A stretch of 40,876 bases of DNA, taken from Bdellovibrionales bacterium. Lineage in GTDB: Bacteria; Bdellovibrionota; Bdellovibrionia; Bdellovibrionales; UBA1609. The translations under genes and the position numbers were made by a program. The notes beneath the pieces are model-generated. The model searched no databases and had not been told where the DNA came from. It was given only the letters and a program-made list of their open reading frames with translations. Below are positions 8,289-16,418 of the stretch, in pieces. Every line of letters starts with the position of its first letter. The first letter of the stretch is position 1. The stretch is taken from NCBI GenBank assembly GCA_020628165.1, contig JAHDFM010000014.1:1-40876 (forward strand). The letters are read 5' to 3'.

Positions 8289-8451
8289 AAAAAAAACCGC
8301 GGGATTCATGAATCTATAAACCCAAGCTTATCAAGGTGGGTGACTATATAACAACTTTAGGCTTCTCAATGCGAGTTGAGCTTGCTCACCATTATCAGTG
8401 ACGGTCCCCAATTATTTACTTACAGGGTTTATTATTTCAAGTCCCACGGAC
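8289..8451 (-). ncRNA. ssrS: 6S RNA
   Basis: Read on the minus strand, this roughly 163-nt segment has the layout and conserved blocks of bacterial 6S RNA. The 5' end CCGTGGGA (about 8449-8442) pairs with TCCCGCGG (8304-8297) to form the closing stem. The central part contains GGTGAGCAAGCTC and GAGAAGCCT, matching the E. coli blocks GGTGAGCATGCTC and GAGAAGCCT in the same order. They are followed by a CACCTTGA...AAG.TTGGGTTTA stretch like CACCTTGAACCAAGGGTT in E. coli. An 8-T run (8296-8289) follows the closing stem as terminator. 6S RNA mimics an open promoter and sequesters housekeeping RNA polymerase in stationary phase. Both ends are estimates. Confidence 0.9.
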
Positions 8452-8457
8452 AAATTT

Positions 8458-8487
8458 AATATATCAAAAAGTGAGTCTAGAATTCAA
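8458..8487 (-). promoter_or_regulatory. Promoter of 6S RNA
   Basis: TTGAAT (8487-8482) and TATATT (8463-8458) on the minus strand are separated by 18 nt. Transcription would start near 8451, right at the 5' strand of the 6S closing stem. Confidence 0.6.
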
Positions 8488-8640
8488 CTGGCTCTTGGGA
8501 TGAATTTTTACATTTTTGTAAGTGCTCTATATGACTACTAAAAAACTGTCTCAATATGAGTCAAAAAATGAGAGCGAACAAATGACTCATTTTTTCTCAA
8601 AAAAGCTTGATTAATTCTAAATATTTATGACCTATGACCC

Positions 8641-8655
8641 GATAATCTCAATATG
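8641..8655 (+). promoter_or_regulatory. -10 box (GATAAT) placed for leaderless transcription
   Basis: GATAAT at 8641-8646 is followed by six bases (CTCAAT) and then the ATG at 8653. There is no Shine-Dalgarno sequence, and no convincing -35 box at the normal distance. Confidence 0.4.
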
Positions 8656-8868
8656 ACACACGAGTTGTTAGATCACTATTTTCCTTACTTTGTTTTCTAC
8701 TATGGCTTCATTATGACGGTGTTTCTTAATACTTCTAAGGTGCAAAAATTAGCGGAAAAACACATCGGTCATGAGCAGTTAAAACAGATGCACATGCACA
8801 GAGGCTTGGCCTTAGTGTGCCTATTTGTGGGAGCTTTCTGGTCATTACAAAGTTTATGGTTTTATTAG
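8653..8868 (+). CDS. Small two-helix membrane protein of unknown function
   Basis: This 71-residue product has two hydrophobic helices (about residues 10-27 and 50-70) separated by a short charged, His-rich loop (KHIGHEQLKQMHMHRG). I do not recognise a family. It lies 88 bp upstream of xseA on the same strand, but xseA has its own promoter-like sequence. Support for a real gene comes from the hydropathy pattern and the -10 box six bases before its ATG. The His-rich loop could bind metal, but this is speculation. Confidence 0.6.
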   Translation: MTHELLDHYFPYFVFYYGFIMTVFLNTSKVQKLAEKHIGHEQLKQMHMHRGLALVCLFVGAFWSLQSLWFY

Positions 8869-8919
8869 TCACAATAAATGCAAGATAAAACTTAGCTTTA
8901 TAGAACTTTTTCTCGTATA

Positions 8920-8959
8920 TTGACTATTCAACATTCTAAGAATATTTTCTCAATCAATG
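8920..8959 (+). promoter_or_regulatory. Promoter of xseA, predicted to give a leaderless or near-leaderless mRNA
   Basis: TTGACT (8920-8925), a 17-nt spacer and TATTTT (8943-8948) are followed by the ATG at 8957. Transcription would begin at about 8955-8957. No Shine-Dalgarno sequence precedes the ATG. Confidence 0.5.
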
Positions 8960-10336
8960 TCACAACTACAAATGAAATTAGATCTCAAAAAATCAGATTC
9001 TAAAAATTCAGATCCTAAAGTTCTTTCTATCAGCCAAGTGAATCGTTTGATCAAAAGCAAGCTTGAGGGAGACTTTTCTGGGGTGTGGTTACAAGGTGAG
9101 ATTTCCAACTTTAAGCCGCATTCTTCCGGACATTTTTATTTTAGTTTAAAAGACAAAACTGCACAGATCAGCGCTGTCATGTTTCGAGGGGCTAATTCCA
9201 AATTAAAGTTTCAACCGAAAGTGGGTATGGAAGTCATTGTCAGAGGCAAGATCTCTGTTTATGAACCACGCGGGACGTATCAAATCCTTTGCGATAAAAT
9301 GGAGCCACTGGGAGCGGGTGCTTTACAGCAAGCCTTTGAACAGCTCAAAACTCAATTACGTAAAGAGGGTCTGTTTGATCAAGAAGCTAAAAAAGCGCTT
9401 CCTTTACTTCCGAAGCATGTTGCCTTAGTCACATCTCCTACAGGAGCTGCCGTGCGCGATATGCTCAACGTTTTAAATCGCCGTTCTAAAAACTTAAAAA
9501 TCACGGTAGTTCCTTGTGTCGTGCAAGGGGAGGCCGCTCCAAATAGTATTATCAAAGCTCTTATTCAGGCGGATTCCGTCAAAGATGTCGATGCCATTAT
9601 TGTTGGTCGTGGTGGTGGGTCGATGGAAGATCTTTGGGGCTTTAACAATGAGCTCTTAGCTCGAACTATTTATGCCTGTAAAAAGCCAGTGATTTCAGCC
9701 GTGGGTCATGAAATTGATTTTACCATTTCTGATTTTGTGGCAGATTTGCGAGCACCGACTCCGTCTGCAGCAGCAGAGTTAGTTATTGAAAACAGCGAAA
9801 GTTTACTCAATCAACTGCGCACTTTAAAAATTAGATTATTGCAAAACATGAATGCTAAAATAAAAGACGACCGTCAAACTCTAGCATTTTATCAAAGCAA
9901 ATTGGTCGATCCTCGCAAGTACTTGAGTGATGTCTCTTTAAAAATTGATGACATGTTAAACCGCTTAGAATTAGCTATTAAAAACTTTCTCATTCAAAAA
10001 AAGCTAAAGTTAAACAGCACGAGAAAATCACTGTTGAGCCCTCAAGAGGTGATTCGCCAAAAAAACAATTGTGTTGATAAACTCAGTCAGCAGTTGCAAA
10101 CCAATATTGAACGAAAATTACAACAATCAAAGTTAAAGCTCAGTAGATATTCGGTATCACTAGATGCGATCAGTCCATTGAAAGTGGTCAATAGAGGCTA
10201 CGCTATAGTTAAACAAAATAACACGATAGTGAAAGAGGCTGCCACGGTCGAATTAAACCAAGACGTTGAGATAACATTGGCAAAAGGGTCGCTGACCGCC
10301 AAGGTTATTAAAAAAGGAGACAGTCATGAATTTTGA
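8957..10336 (+). CDS. xseA: Exodeoxyribonuclease VII large subunit
   Basis: The 459-residue product is XseA, the catalytic subunit of exonuclease VII, which with several XseB subunits degrades single-stranded DNA into oligonucleotides in mismatch and damage processing. An N-terminal OB-fold domain (about residues 24-120) contains WLQGEISN and GHFYFSLKD. The nuclease domain follows, with VTSPTGAAVRDML (near residue 155), GRGGGSMEDLW and SAVGHEIDFTI (near residue 250). A long coiled-coil stalk covers about residues 275-400, and the last 60 residues hold the RGYAIV block. Residues 1-20 are a Lys/Ser-rich extension. The gene overlaps xseB by 11 nt, indicating coupling. It heads an operon with ispA. 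Confidence 0.96.
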   Translation: MSQLQMKLDLKKSDSKNSDPKVLSISQVNRLIKSKLEGDFSGVWLQGEISNFKPHSSGHFYFSLKDKTAQISAVMFRGANSKLKFQPKVGMEVIVRGKISVYEPRGTYQILCDKMEPLGAGALQQAFEQLKTQLRKEGLFDQEAKKALPLLPKHVALVTSPTGAAVRDMLNVLNRRSKNLKITVVPCVVQGEAAPNSIIKALIQADSVKDVDAIIVGRGGGSMEDLWGFNNELLARTIYACKKPVISAVGHEIDFTISDFVADLRAPTPSAAAELVIENSESLLNQLRTLKIRLLQNMNAKIKDDRQTLAFYQSKLVDPRKYLSDVSLKIDDMLNRLELAIKNFLIQKKLKLNSTRKSLLSPQEVIRQKNNCVDKLSQQLQTNIERKLQQSKLKLSRYSVSLDAISPLKVVNRGYAIVKQNNTIVKEAATVELNQDVEITLAKGSLTAKVIKKGDSHEF

Positions 10337-10538
10337 AAAAAAACTAAAGAGCTTAGAAGACTTAGTGACTAAGATGGAGTCTGGAGAGTTGAGTTTAGAT
10401 GAGTCTCTCAAAAGCTTTGAGAAAGGTGTGTCATTGGCGCGCGAATGTCATCAGGAGCTTTCTGCGGCTGAAAAAAAAGTTCAGGAGCTAGTTGGCGTCG
10501 ATGAAAATGGTGAGGCCATTACAAAAGATTTTGAATAG
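10326..10538 (+). CDS. xseB: Exodeoxyribonuclease VII small subunit
   Basis: This 70-residue helical protein has the XseB signature: FEKKLKSLEDLV..MESGELSLDESL..FE.GV.L...C...L..AE.KV. XseB subunits wrap around the XseA coiled coil and are needed for activity. The ATG lies within the end of xseA (11-nt overlap), and AAAAAAGGAG precedes it inside xseA. The stop TAG shares its last base with the GTG of ispA. The operon order xseA-xseB-ispA is widespread in bacteria. Confidence 0.95.
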   Translation: MNFEKKLKSLEDLVTKMESGELSLDESLKSFEKGVSLARECHQELSAAEKKVQELVGVDENGEAITKDFE

Positions 10539-11380
10539 TGGACGGCTTTAAAGAGCAAATTTTAAAATTTGAAAATCACTTAGAGCTTTTGGCAAAAAAC
10601 TTTTTGCCGACAAGCTCATCACTGCAAGTGATCAGTGATTCTATTAAGTATAGCTTGTTTAGTGGAGGTAAGCGTTTTCGCCCTTTACTTTGTTTTGCCA
10701 CAGCTGAACTTTTCGAGTTAGACCCAGAAAAGACTATCCCGCTGGCAACAGCGATCGAATTCATACATACATACTCGCTCATTCACGATGATTTGCCATG
10801 TATGGATGACGATGATCTTCGAAGGGGGAAGCCCTCCAATCATAAAAAGTTTGGTGAAGACATAGCTTTGTTAGCTGGTGATGCCTTGATCTCTGAAGCA
10901 CAAAAAATATTGGTGCAAGCCTACAGTGGTGAACAAAACTTTAAAGATCTGTTTGTTGAGTTTTCAGACTCTATTGGGGTTCAGGGCATGATTGCTGGGC
11001 AAGTTTTAGACCTGCGTTTAACAGATACCAATTTTGACGAAATGAAAGAAATTCATTTTTTAAAAACTGGGCAGTTGATTAAGCTAGCTATCAAAGGAGT
11101 TGGCTATCTTGTTGGTATAGATTCTGAAAAGTTAAATAGCCTAAATGATCTCAGTTTAAACTTAGGTTTTGCTTTTCAAATCAAAGATGACTTACAGGAT
11201 TTTATGGCTGGGGATGAGTCAGACTCAGAGGCCAATATGGTGAACGTTATTGGGTTGGAAAAAACACAACACCTGATTCAATCCCTTTCAAAAGATATTA
11301 AAACAACTCTTCAAACTTTTTCTGGAGATCCAAGCTCCTTACAAGCTTTGATTGATTACAATCTAAATCGAGAGAATTAA
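10538..11380 (+). CDS. ispA: Farnesyl/geranylgeranyl diphosphate synthase
   Basis: The 280-residue protein belongs to the short-chain trans-prenyltransferases, which condense IPP with allylic diphosphates to feed undecaprenyl, quinone and carotenoid synthesis. The substrate lid GGKRFRP is near residue 46. The first aspartate-rich motif, in DDLPCMDDDDLRRGKPSNH (near residues 86-104), has the two-residue insertion (DDxxxxD) typical of bacterial FPP synthases. The second is KDDLQD (near residue 225). The usual 'GK..G.D...K.TYP' stretch after it is replaced by an acidic segment (GDESDSEANMV), which is atypical. The start is GTG, overlapping the xseB stop by one base (TAGTG). FPP versus GGPP product cannot be decided here. 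Confidence 0.9.
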   Translation: MDGFKEQILKFENHLELLAKNFLPTSSSLQVISDSIKYSLFSGGKRFRPLLCFATAELFELDPEKTIPLATAIEFIHTYSLIHDDLPCMDDDDLRRGKPSNHKKFGEDIALLAGDALISEAQKILVQAYSGEQNFKDLFVEFSDSIGVQGMIAGQVLDLRLTDTNFDEMKEIHFLKTGQLIKLAIKGVGYLVGIDSEKLNSLNDLSLNLGFAFQIKDDLQDFMAGDESDSEANMVNVIGLEKTQHLIQSLSKDIKTTLQTFSGDPSSLQALIDYNLNREN

Positions 11381-11381
11381 T

Positions 11382-12242
11382 ATGAAGTGGCTTTTGTTTG
11401 CAATTTTATTTTTTATATCAGCTTGTCAAACGTTGAACATTCGTACAGCAGATCGCAGTGTCATTGAAAATTCACAGGAAAACAATCAGTCAGAAAACAA
11501 GGCGACGCAAACTCCTTTTGTCGCAAATTATGTCGGAGTAATAGTTAGCCCTGGTTTAGCTCATACATTGAGTGCTGCCCATTTTTTTACAGCCGCTGAA
11601 GAGTTAAATTTAAAAATGAAGGTCATTGCTGGGGTCGGGTGGGGAGCTGTTCCTGCTGCCATCTATGCTGATAGCCTCAAAGCCAATGCTTTAAAGTGGC
11701 AATTTTATAAACTTGAAAAAAAGAGTCTTTTGACATCGGAGTTTTTTGGTTTAAAAAAGGCAAGTGTTGATAAAGGCAAACAGCAAAATTTTTACTCGAA
11801 CATTTTTAGAGCTAAAAAATTGGCTTCCATGAAAGCTCCATTTGTCTGTTCCTACGCAAGTCACAAAAAATCACAGGTCCAAGTGTTTGATACAGGAAAT
11901 GTAACCACAGCTTTGAATTTATGTTCAACCTCGTTTTATGGCCGCAAGAATGCAAAAGAACAAGATCACTTTTTAGCCTTATTTGATTATTTTAAACAGG
12001 TTGAGATCAACAATATTATTTTGGTGACCAATTCAAACTTTGTTAAAAACAGTTCACAGACTTTGGAAGAACTGGAATCTTGGGCCAATGAACTTTCCAT
12101 GAATATTTATTTTGTCGATATCAATACCGATTTTATCTCAGAACCACTGAGCTTTAAAAAGTCGAAAGACATACTCAGAAACAGCCGTGATGGCGTCTTT
12201 GAGCGGGTCAAGAAAGTACAGAAAACCATCAAAAATTTGTAA
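11382..12242 (+). CDS. Lipoprotein with patatin-like fold lacking the catalytic serine
   Basis: The start is 1 nt after the ispA stop. Residues 1-15 are a lipoprotein signal (FISAC, Cys15), followed by an Asn/Gln/Glu-rich linker to about residue 45. Residues 50-100 align with the start of patatin phospholipases (a 'GVivsPG.ah.lsaahff..aeel...' oxyanion region, then the nucleophile elbow). The expected GxSxG reads GVGWG (residues 84-88), so the nucleophile is Gly86. A later VFDTGN...ALNLCSTS stretch resembles the patatin core, but no DGG/DGA catalytic Asp is seen. I conclude it is a pseudo-enzyme or binding protein anchored to a membrane. The 286-residue length suits a complete patatin core. 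The homology is inferred by eye. Confidence 0.65.
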   Translation: MKWLLFAILFFISACQTLNIRTADRSVIENSQENNQSENKATQTPFVANYVGVIVSPGLAHTLSAAHFFTAAEELNLKMKVIAGVGWGAVPAAIYADSLKANALKWQFYKLEKKSLLTSEFFGLKKASVDKGKQQNFYSNIFRAKKLASMKAPFVCSYASHKKSQVQVFDTGNVTTALNLCSTSFYGRKNAKEQDHFLALFDYFKQVEINNIILVTNSNFVKNSSQTLEELESWANELSMNIYFVDINTDFISEPLSFKKSKDILRNSRDGVFERVKKVQKTIKNL

Positions 12243-12301
12243 ATACATTGATTTTTTGTTACATTCAACCGTAAAGCAACTTGCAGCTAGGAGAAGATCC
12301 C

Positions 12302-13627
12302 GTGAGAAAACCAAATATAGATATGGCAATTATTAAAGACAGACTTGAAAGAATCCGTCCCATGTTCGAGGACAGTGCTTTAGTTTTGTTTTCTCACCCC
12401 GATTACGTGCGCAACAATGACGTGCACCACGAGTATCGCCAAGACACTAACTTTTATTATTTAACTGGCTTTGAAGAGCCCGGTGCGATTTTTGTATGGC
12501 GTCCAGGGCAAACTCCTGAGACGGTTTTATTTGTCAGACCCAAAGATCCTAAAATGGAAACATGGGAAGGGTTTAGATATGGCGTGCAACTGACCCCAAG
12601 TACATTTCAAGTGGATGCTTGTTTTGAAACAGAAGCCTTTGCTGAGCAAGCTCCAGGCCTATTCAAAGATGTGCGCACAGTTTTTCACAGAATGTATGCT
12701 CACCCAGAAAATGACCGTCTAATAGAAGAGGCTTTGAAAAGCACCAAAGCGTTAACTCGCCGAAGTGGCAATGGTTACTTGTCCATCAAAGACCCTAGTC
12801 CAGTGCTGGGCGATTTTCGTTTGATTAAAGAAGACAACGAAGTGCAACTCATGCGCAAGGCCTGTGAAATCTCCGCCCAAGCCCATGTGGAACTGATGCG
12901 TGCTGTGAGACCTGGAATGAACGAGCGTGAGTTACAAGGTATCTTCATTAAGGAAATCATGGCTCGCGGGGCGGCTAGGCAAGGGTACCCATGCATCGTT
13001 GCTGGCGGATATAATGCAACAACATTGCATTATGTTTTTAACGACCAGCCCTTAAAAGATGGCGACTTAGTTTTAGTGGATGCTGGCGCTGAGTTTAATT
13101 ACTACACTGGGGATATCACCCGCATGTTTCCAGTGAGTGGAAAGTTCACAGAACCACAAAAACGTGTTTACAACAAAGTTCTCGATGTGCAAAAAAAACT
13201 GGTTGCTATGATTAAGCCTGGTGTAACTTTAAAACAGGTTTCCCGGCATGCTATACAACTACTGAGTCAGGTGATGATCGATGAAAACTTAGTTTCAGGC
13301 TCTCTTGATGACGTTATCGCAGAAGAAAAGTATAAAAAATACTTTATGCACGGTTTTGGCCACTGGCTAGGAATGGATGTTCACGATGCTGGTAGAACCA
13401 ATGAAAACGGTCAATCAAGAACCTTAGAAGCTGGAATGTGTTTAACTGTCGAGCCAGGCATATACATTCCTGCCAATGATGAAACCGCCCCAGAAGAGCT
13501 CCGTGGTCTGGGTATTCGTATCGAAGATGATATTTTAGTCACGCAATTTGGTAATGAGAATATGACAGAAGGTGTTCCTAAAGATGTTGATGAGATCGAA
13601 GCTTTGATGGCTAATAAAGTTTTATAA
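12302..13627 (+). CDS. pepP: Xaa-Pro aminopeptidase (PepP family, M24B)
   Basis: This protein of about 441 residues removes N-terminal residues from peptides with proline in second position. The N-terminal creatinase-like domain contains HHEYRQDTNFYYLTGFEEPGA (near residues 35-58). The M24 metallopeptidase domain has all five dimanganese ligands in context: the Asp pair in VDAGAEFNYYTGDITR, His in HGFGHWLGMDVHD, Glu in TVEPGIYIP and Glu in GIRIEDDILVT. I chose the GTG at 12302 because AGGAG (12289-12293) lies 8 nt before it; the open frame extends seven codons further to a TTG, which would overlap that ribosome site. A terminator follows. It is close behind the patatin-like gene and may be in the same transcript. 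Confidence 0.93.
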   Translation: MRKPNIDMAIIKDRLERIRPMFEDSALVLFSHPDYVRNNDVHHEYRQDTNFYYLTGFEEPGAIFVWRPGQTPETVLFVRPKDPKMETWEGFRYGVQLTPSTFQVDACFETEAFAEQAPGLFKDVRTVFHRMYAHPENDRLIEEALKSTKALTRRSGNGYLSIKDPSPVLGDFRLIKEDNEVQLMRKACEISAQAHVELMRAVRPGMNERELQGIFIKEIMARGAARQGYPCIVAGGYNATTLHYVFNDQPLKDGDLVLVDAGAEFNYYTGDITRMFPVSGKFTEPQKRVYNKVLDVQKKLVAMIKPGVTLKQVSRHAIQLLSQVMIDENLVSGSLDDVIAEEKYKKYFMHGFGHWLGMDVHDAGRTNENGQSRTLEAGMCLTVEPGIYIPANDETAPEELRGLGIRIEDDILVTQFGNENMTEGVPKDVDEIEALMANKVL

Positions 13628-13650
13628 ACAGAATTAAATATTTGTTATGC

Positions 13651-13684
13651 AAAAACCGCAATTCAAATGAGTTGCGGTTTTTTT
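13651..13684. terminator. Rho-independent terminator between pepP and the HAD gene
   Basis: AAAAACCGCAA (13651-13661) pairs with TTGCGGTTTTT (13672-13682), followed by a T-run to 13684. The A/T symmetry suggests it works for both convergent genes. Confidence 0.8.
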
Positions 13685-13700
13685 GTGCGATCAGCTAAGA

Positions 13701-14429
13701 TTAATATTCAAACTGGAACCACTTATTATCAGTGGAGATCTTTTTTAAAGTTTGCTCACTTTTATAGTTACTATCATCTTCAGGAGCAGAGCTCACAGAA
13801 AGCTTCATGTGAGTGGCCTCTTCTAAAAGTGAAATGTCACCCATCGTGTTACCACTGCCATAAAAATGTTTTTGTCCGGTCTTCTCAATCAAAGCAGCAA
13901 CTTTCCCTTCACGGTAGGTGATGGGCCCACCTTGAACATCAGATACAACGCCATCATTCACATCGGTAACAATACCAATGACGTTGCTTGCGGGAATATT
14001 ATAAAGTTTGGCTGCGGGTTCGACAGCCCATTTCACTGAGGCGGTGACGATGTAAACATCGACATTGTTGTCGTGTAAAAAAGAGATGATTTCTTTTTGC
14101 TCGTTAAAAACGCTTACATTTTTCTCGTCACAAGCTTGTTGGGCCCAAGCTTGTACTTGACTGAGTTTTTGACCTTTGTTGATCTGTGCTAACCAAAGGT
14201 AAGCATCTCTCGGGCGCTCAGCGTGCATGTTAAGGTAATACTCCCAAGGTTTTTCAGGAAGCTCGACCAACTGGTTATTGATTTGATAACTGAAAAAAGT
14301 TTCACCCATATCGATAGGCCAAAGCGTGCCATCAGCATCAAAGGCGGCAACGGGGTTTTCGATCTGTGGCAATGTTTCTTTTAAAGTTTCGAGGACAGTT
14401 TTTAATGTTGTTTCGTTGTTAGCTTTCAT
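13701..14429 (-). CDS. HAD-superfamily phosphatase (SerB-like, subclass IB)
   Basis: The 242-residue cytoplasmic protein shows all four HAD motifs. Motif I is AAFDADGTLW (nucleophile Asp31, acid/base Asp33). Motif II is IVTAS. Motif III is the Lys in EGKVAAL. Motif IV, GSGNTMGDISLL, replaces the usual GDS..D with GNTMGD. A helical cap lies between motifs I and II (about residues 45-115, with the YLNMHAERPRDAYLWLAQINKGQ block). The layout resembles phosphoserine phosphatase relatives and HAD-IB hydrolases acting on phosphorylated small molecules. The substrate cannot be told. AAGGTGA precedes the ATG. It is convergent with pepP and divergent from glpD. Confidence 0.82.
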   Translation of the reverse strand: MKANNETTLKTVLETLKETLPQIENPVAAFDADGTLWPIDMGETFFSYQINNQLVELPEKPWEYYLNMHAERPRDAYLWLAQINKGQKLSQVQAWAQQACDEKNVSVFNEQKEIISFLHDNNVDVYIVTASVKWAVEPAAKLYNIPASNVIGIVTDVNDGVVSDVQGGPITYREGKVAALIEKTGQKHFYGSGNTMGDISLLEEATHMKLSVSSAPEDDSNYKSEQTLKKISTDNKWFQFEY

Positions 14430-14546
14430 AGGTCACCTTGGAAAATGTGTATTATTTACAAATAAATTACTCAACTAAATCTATATAGCCAACATGAAAT
14501 GACTTACTAGAAAAATCAAATCTAAAAATAATTTTTTGGCCCAAAG

Positions 14547-14583
14547 GCAGAGGGGTGGTTAGAGTAAGTCTCACCCTTTGTGC
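14547..14583. other. GC-rich stem-loop upstream of the glpD promoter
   Basis: AGGGGTG (14551-14557) pairs with CACCCTT (14572-14578), with an outer GCA/TGC extension. It stands out in an AT-rich gap just before the likely -35 box of glpD. It could be an operator or a transcript structure; its function is not known. Confidence 0.3.
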
Positions 14584-14612
14584 TTGAATAATTAAGGCAA
14601 TAAAAATACTAT
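14584..14612 (+). promoter_or_regulatory. Candidate glpD promoter
   Basis: TTGAAT (14584-14589), a 17-nt spacer and TACTAT (14607-14612) place a start about 32 nt before the coding sequence. Confidence 0.4.
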
Positions 14613-14650
14613 AAGGAAATTAAGTTATTTTGTGGTCTTAGCTAGAGGTT

Positions 14651-16291
14651 GTGAGCTTGAAAGCATTCAGTGTCAAAATCCGTGAAAATAATATTGAAAA
14701 ACTTAAAAATCAGCATTTTGATCTTCTGATCATTGGCGGTGGTATCACCGGAGCTGGTATCGCTAGAGACGCTGTCAGTCGCGGTATGAAAGTTGGGCTG
14801 GTGAACTCTAACGATTTTGCCTTTGGCACTAGCTCACGCTCAAGTAAACTCATCCACGGTGGAATTCGATACCTTGAGAATTACGAGTTCTCTCTCGTTT
14901 ACGAGGCTCTGTCTGAACGAGCCAAGCTTTTTGACATTGCTCCACATTTAGTTCACCCCCTTCGCTTTATGATTCCCATTTTTAAAGACAGTCGCGTCGG
15001 TATGTTTTTGATGGGAGTAGGGATGTGGCTTTACGATATTCTTTCACTCTTTGAGGCGCCACAACTGCACGCAAGGCTTTCAAAAAGTGATTCTTTACGT
15101 AAGATTCCTTTTTTAAAAAAAGACAACTTAAAAGGTTCGTACGTGTATTCCGATGCTTATATGGACGATGATCGTTTGGTGCATGAGACTCTTAGGTCTG
15201 CCAATGATCAGGGTGCTGTGATTGCTAACTATATCAAGGCCTCTGAAGGTGAGTTTCAAGAGGGGCAGTTAAAAAAAGTTAAGTGCATCGATGAACAAAC
15301 GAATGAAGAGTTTTTGGTGTCGGCCACTCATTTTGTCAGTTCAGTGGGACCTTGGACCGATCAGTTAGGTGGCTCTATTTTTTCTGATTGGAAAAAAATC
15401 CTAAGGCCTTCTAAAGGTGTGCACTTAACTTTCAAACGTTCGAGGCTTCCCATTAAAACAGCCGTAGTTATGGGCGCTGAAAAGAGCAATCGCATAGTTT
15501 TTGCCATTCCTCGTAAAGAAATGATTATCATCGGTACGACCGACACCGATTTTAGTGATGACCCCGGTAAAGTGACAACCAAACAAGAGGACGTTGATTA
15601 CATTTTAAAGGTGGCGAATTCTTATTTCCCCCATGCTAACTTAAAAGAAAAAGACATTATCGCAAGTTACGCAGGTGTGCGCCCATTAGTTAATGACGGG
15701 GCCTCTACCGAAGGAAAAACCAGTCGAGAGCACACGATCATTACAGATGATCGCAACGTTACTTTTGTAGCTGGCGGTAAGTACACAACTTATAGAAAGA
15801 TAGCCGAAGATTGCTTGAATGCAATATTGCCAGTGTATCCTTTTGAAGAGCGAGTTAAATTTAATAATAACGACACCAATAAACCTTTAAATGAATTTGT
15901 CACTCCTCAAAATATGTTAAAAACACAAATGCAGGCTGAGAGCATTCAAACTCAAACAGGCTTATCGACTGAAAATGTTGAAATGCTGATTGAAAGACAC
16001 GGCTCCGAGTGTTTAAACATGCTCGACAAATGGTCTGGGTGGTTAGATCGTTCTGTTTGGTGTTTGGAGGCCATGCAGGCAATTGAAAACACCATGTGTC
16101 TGCATATCAAAGATTTTTATTTCAGAAGAACACCATTGGTTCTCTCATTTGAAGATCATGGCTTTCAATTTCTAGAAGATGTTGGAAAAGTCTTTCAAAA
16201 ATATTATTCGTGGTCGGATGAAAAGTTACAGTCGGAGTACGATTTACTGAAAACATGTATCAAACAAGAAATGTCTTGGAAAGATAACTAA
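14651..16291 (+). CDS. glpD: Aerobic glycerol-3-phosphate dehydrogenase
   Basis: The 546-residue flavoprotein oxidises sn-glycerol-3-phosphate to dihydroxyacetone phosphate at the membrane and passes electrons to quinone. The FAD-binding dinucleotide motif LLIIGGGITGAGIARDAVSRG is near residues 25-45, followed by the typical FGTSSRSSKLIHGGIRYLE. The substrate region includes PSKGVHLTF, IIGTTDTDF, YAGVRPLV and the GGKYTTYRKIAED block near residue 380. A C-terminal helical DAO_C-type domain follows (about residues 395-530). The start codon is uncertain: GTG 14651 has AGAGG only 2 nt upstream, whereas TTG 14657 has it at 8 nt; both give nearly the same protein. A glycerol-3-phosphate source is expected for a predator or lipid degrader, but no glp transport gene is in view. 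Confidence 0.94.
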   Translation: MSLKAFSVKIRENNIEKLKNQHFDLLIIGGGITGAGIARDAVSRGMKVGLVNSNDFAFGTSSRSSKLIHGGIRYLENYEFSLVYEALSERAKLFDIAPHLVHPLRFMIPIFKDSRVGMFLMGVGMWLYDILSLFEAPQLHARLSKSDSLRKIPFLKKDNLKGSYVYSDAYMDDDRLVHETLRSANDQGAVIANYIKASEGEFQEGQLKKVKCIDEQTNEEFLVSATHFVSSVGPWTDQLGGSIFSDWKKILRPSKGVHLTFKRSRLPIKTAVVMGAEKSNRIVFAIPRKEMIIIGTTDTDFSDDPGKVTTKQEDVDYILKVANSYFPHANLKEKDIIASYAGVRPLVNDGASTEGKTSREHTIITDDRNVTFVAGGKYTTYRKIAEDCLNAILPVYPFEERVKFNNNDTNKPLNEFVTPQNMLKTQMQAESIQTQTGLSTENVEMLIERHGSECLNMLDKWSGWLDRSVWCLEAMQAIENTMCLHIKDFYFRRTPLVLSFEDHGFQFLEDVGKVFQKYYSWSDEKLQSEYDLLKTCIKQEMSWKDN

Positions 16292-16309
16292 TAAGTTAGT
16301 GTTTAACTC

Positions 16310-16381
16310 ACAAAATTATTTCAGGAATAAAGTCTTGATAGTGTCTCGCTTTGAGATTGCTTAAAGCTAAAATAATTTTGT
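16310..16381. repeat. 12-bp perfect inverted repeat downstream of glpD
   Basis: ACAAAATTATTT (16310-16321) and AAATAATTTTGT (16370-16381) are perfect inverted copies separated by 48 nt. The spacer contains a small hairpin (TCTC/GAGA). There is no T-tract after it, so it is not a standard terminator. Confidence 0.5.
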
Positions 16382-16418
16382 TAATATAGTACAAACCAGA
16401 CATAATTTCACTTCTCAC

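Larger units (their letters stand above)
8076..8652. other. 577-bp gene-free stretch: 6S RNA plus promoter regions
   Basis: The only recognisable gene is the 6S RNA at 8289-8451 with its promoter at 8458-8487. Bases 8076-8288 are the 5' region of the lipoprotein gene, and I see no clear promoter hexamers there. Bases 8490-8640 are AT-rich and lead to the -10 box of the small membrane protein. No ORF on either strand looks real. Confidence 0.6.

Noticed and set aside
12281..12301. Seven-codon N-terminal extension of the Xaa-Pro aminopeptidase from a TTG
   Set aside because: It would include the ribosome site AGGAG that properly serves the GTG at 12302.
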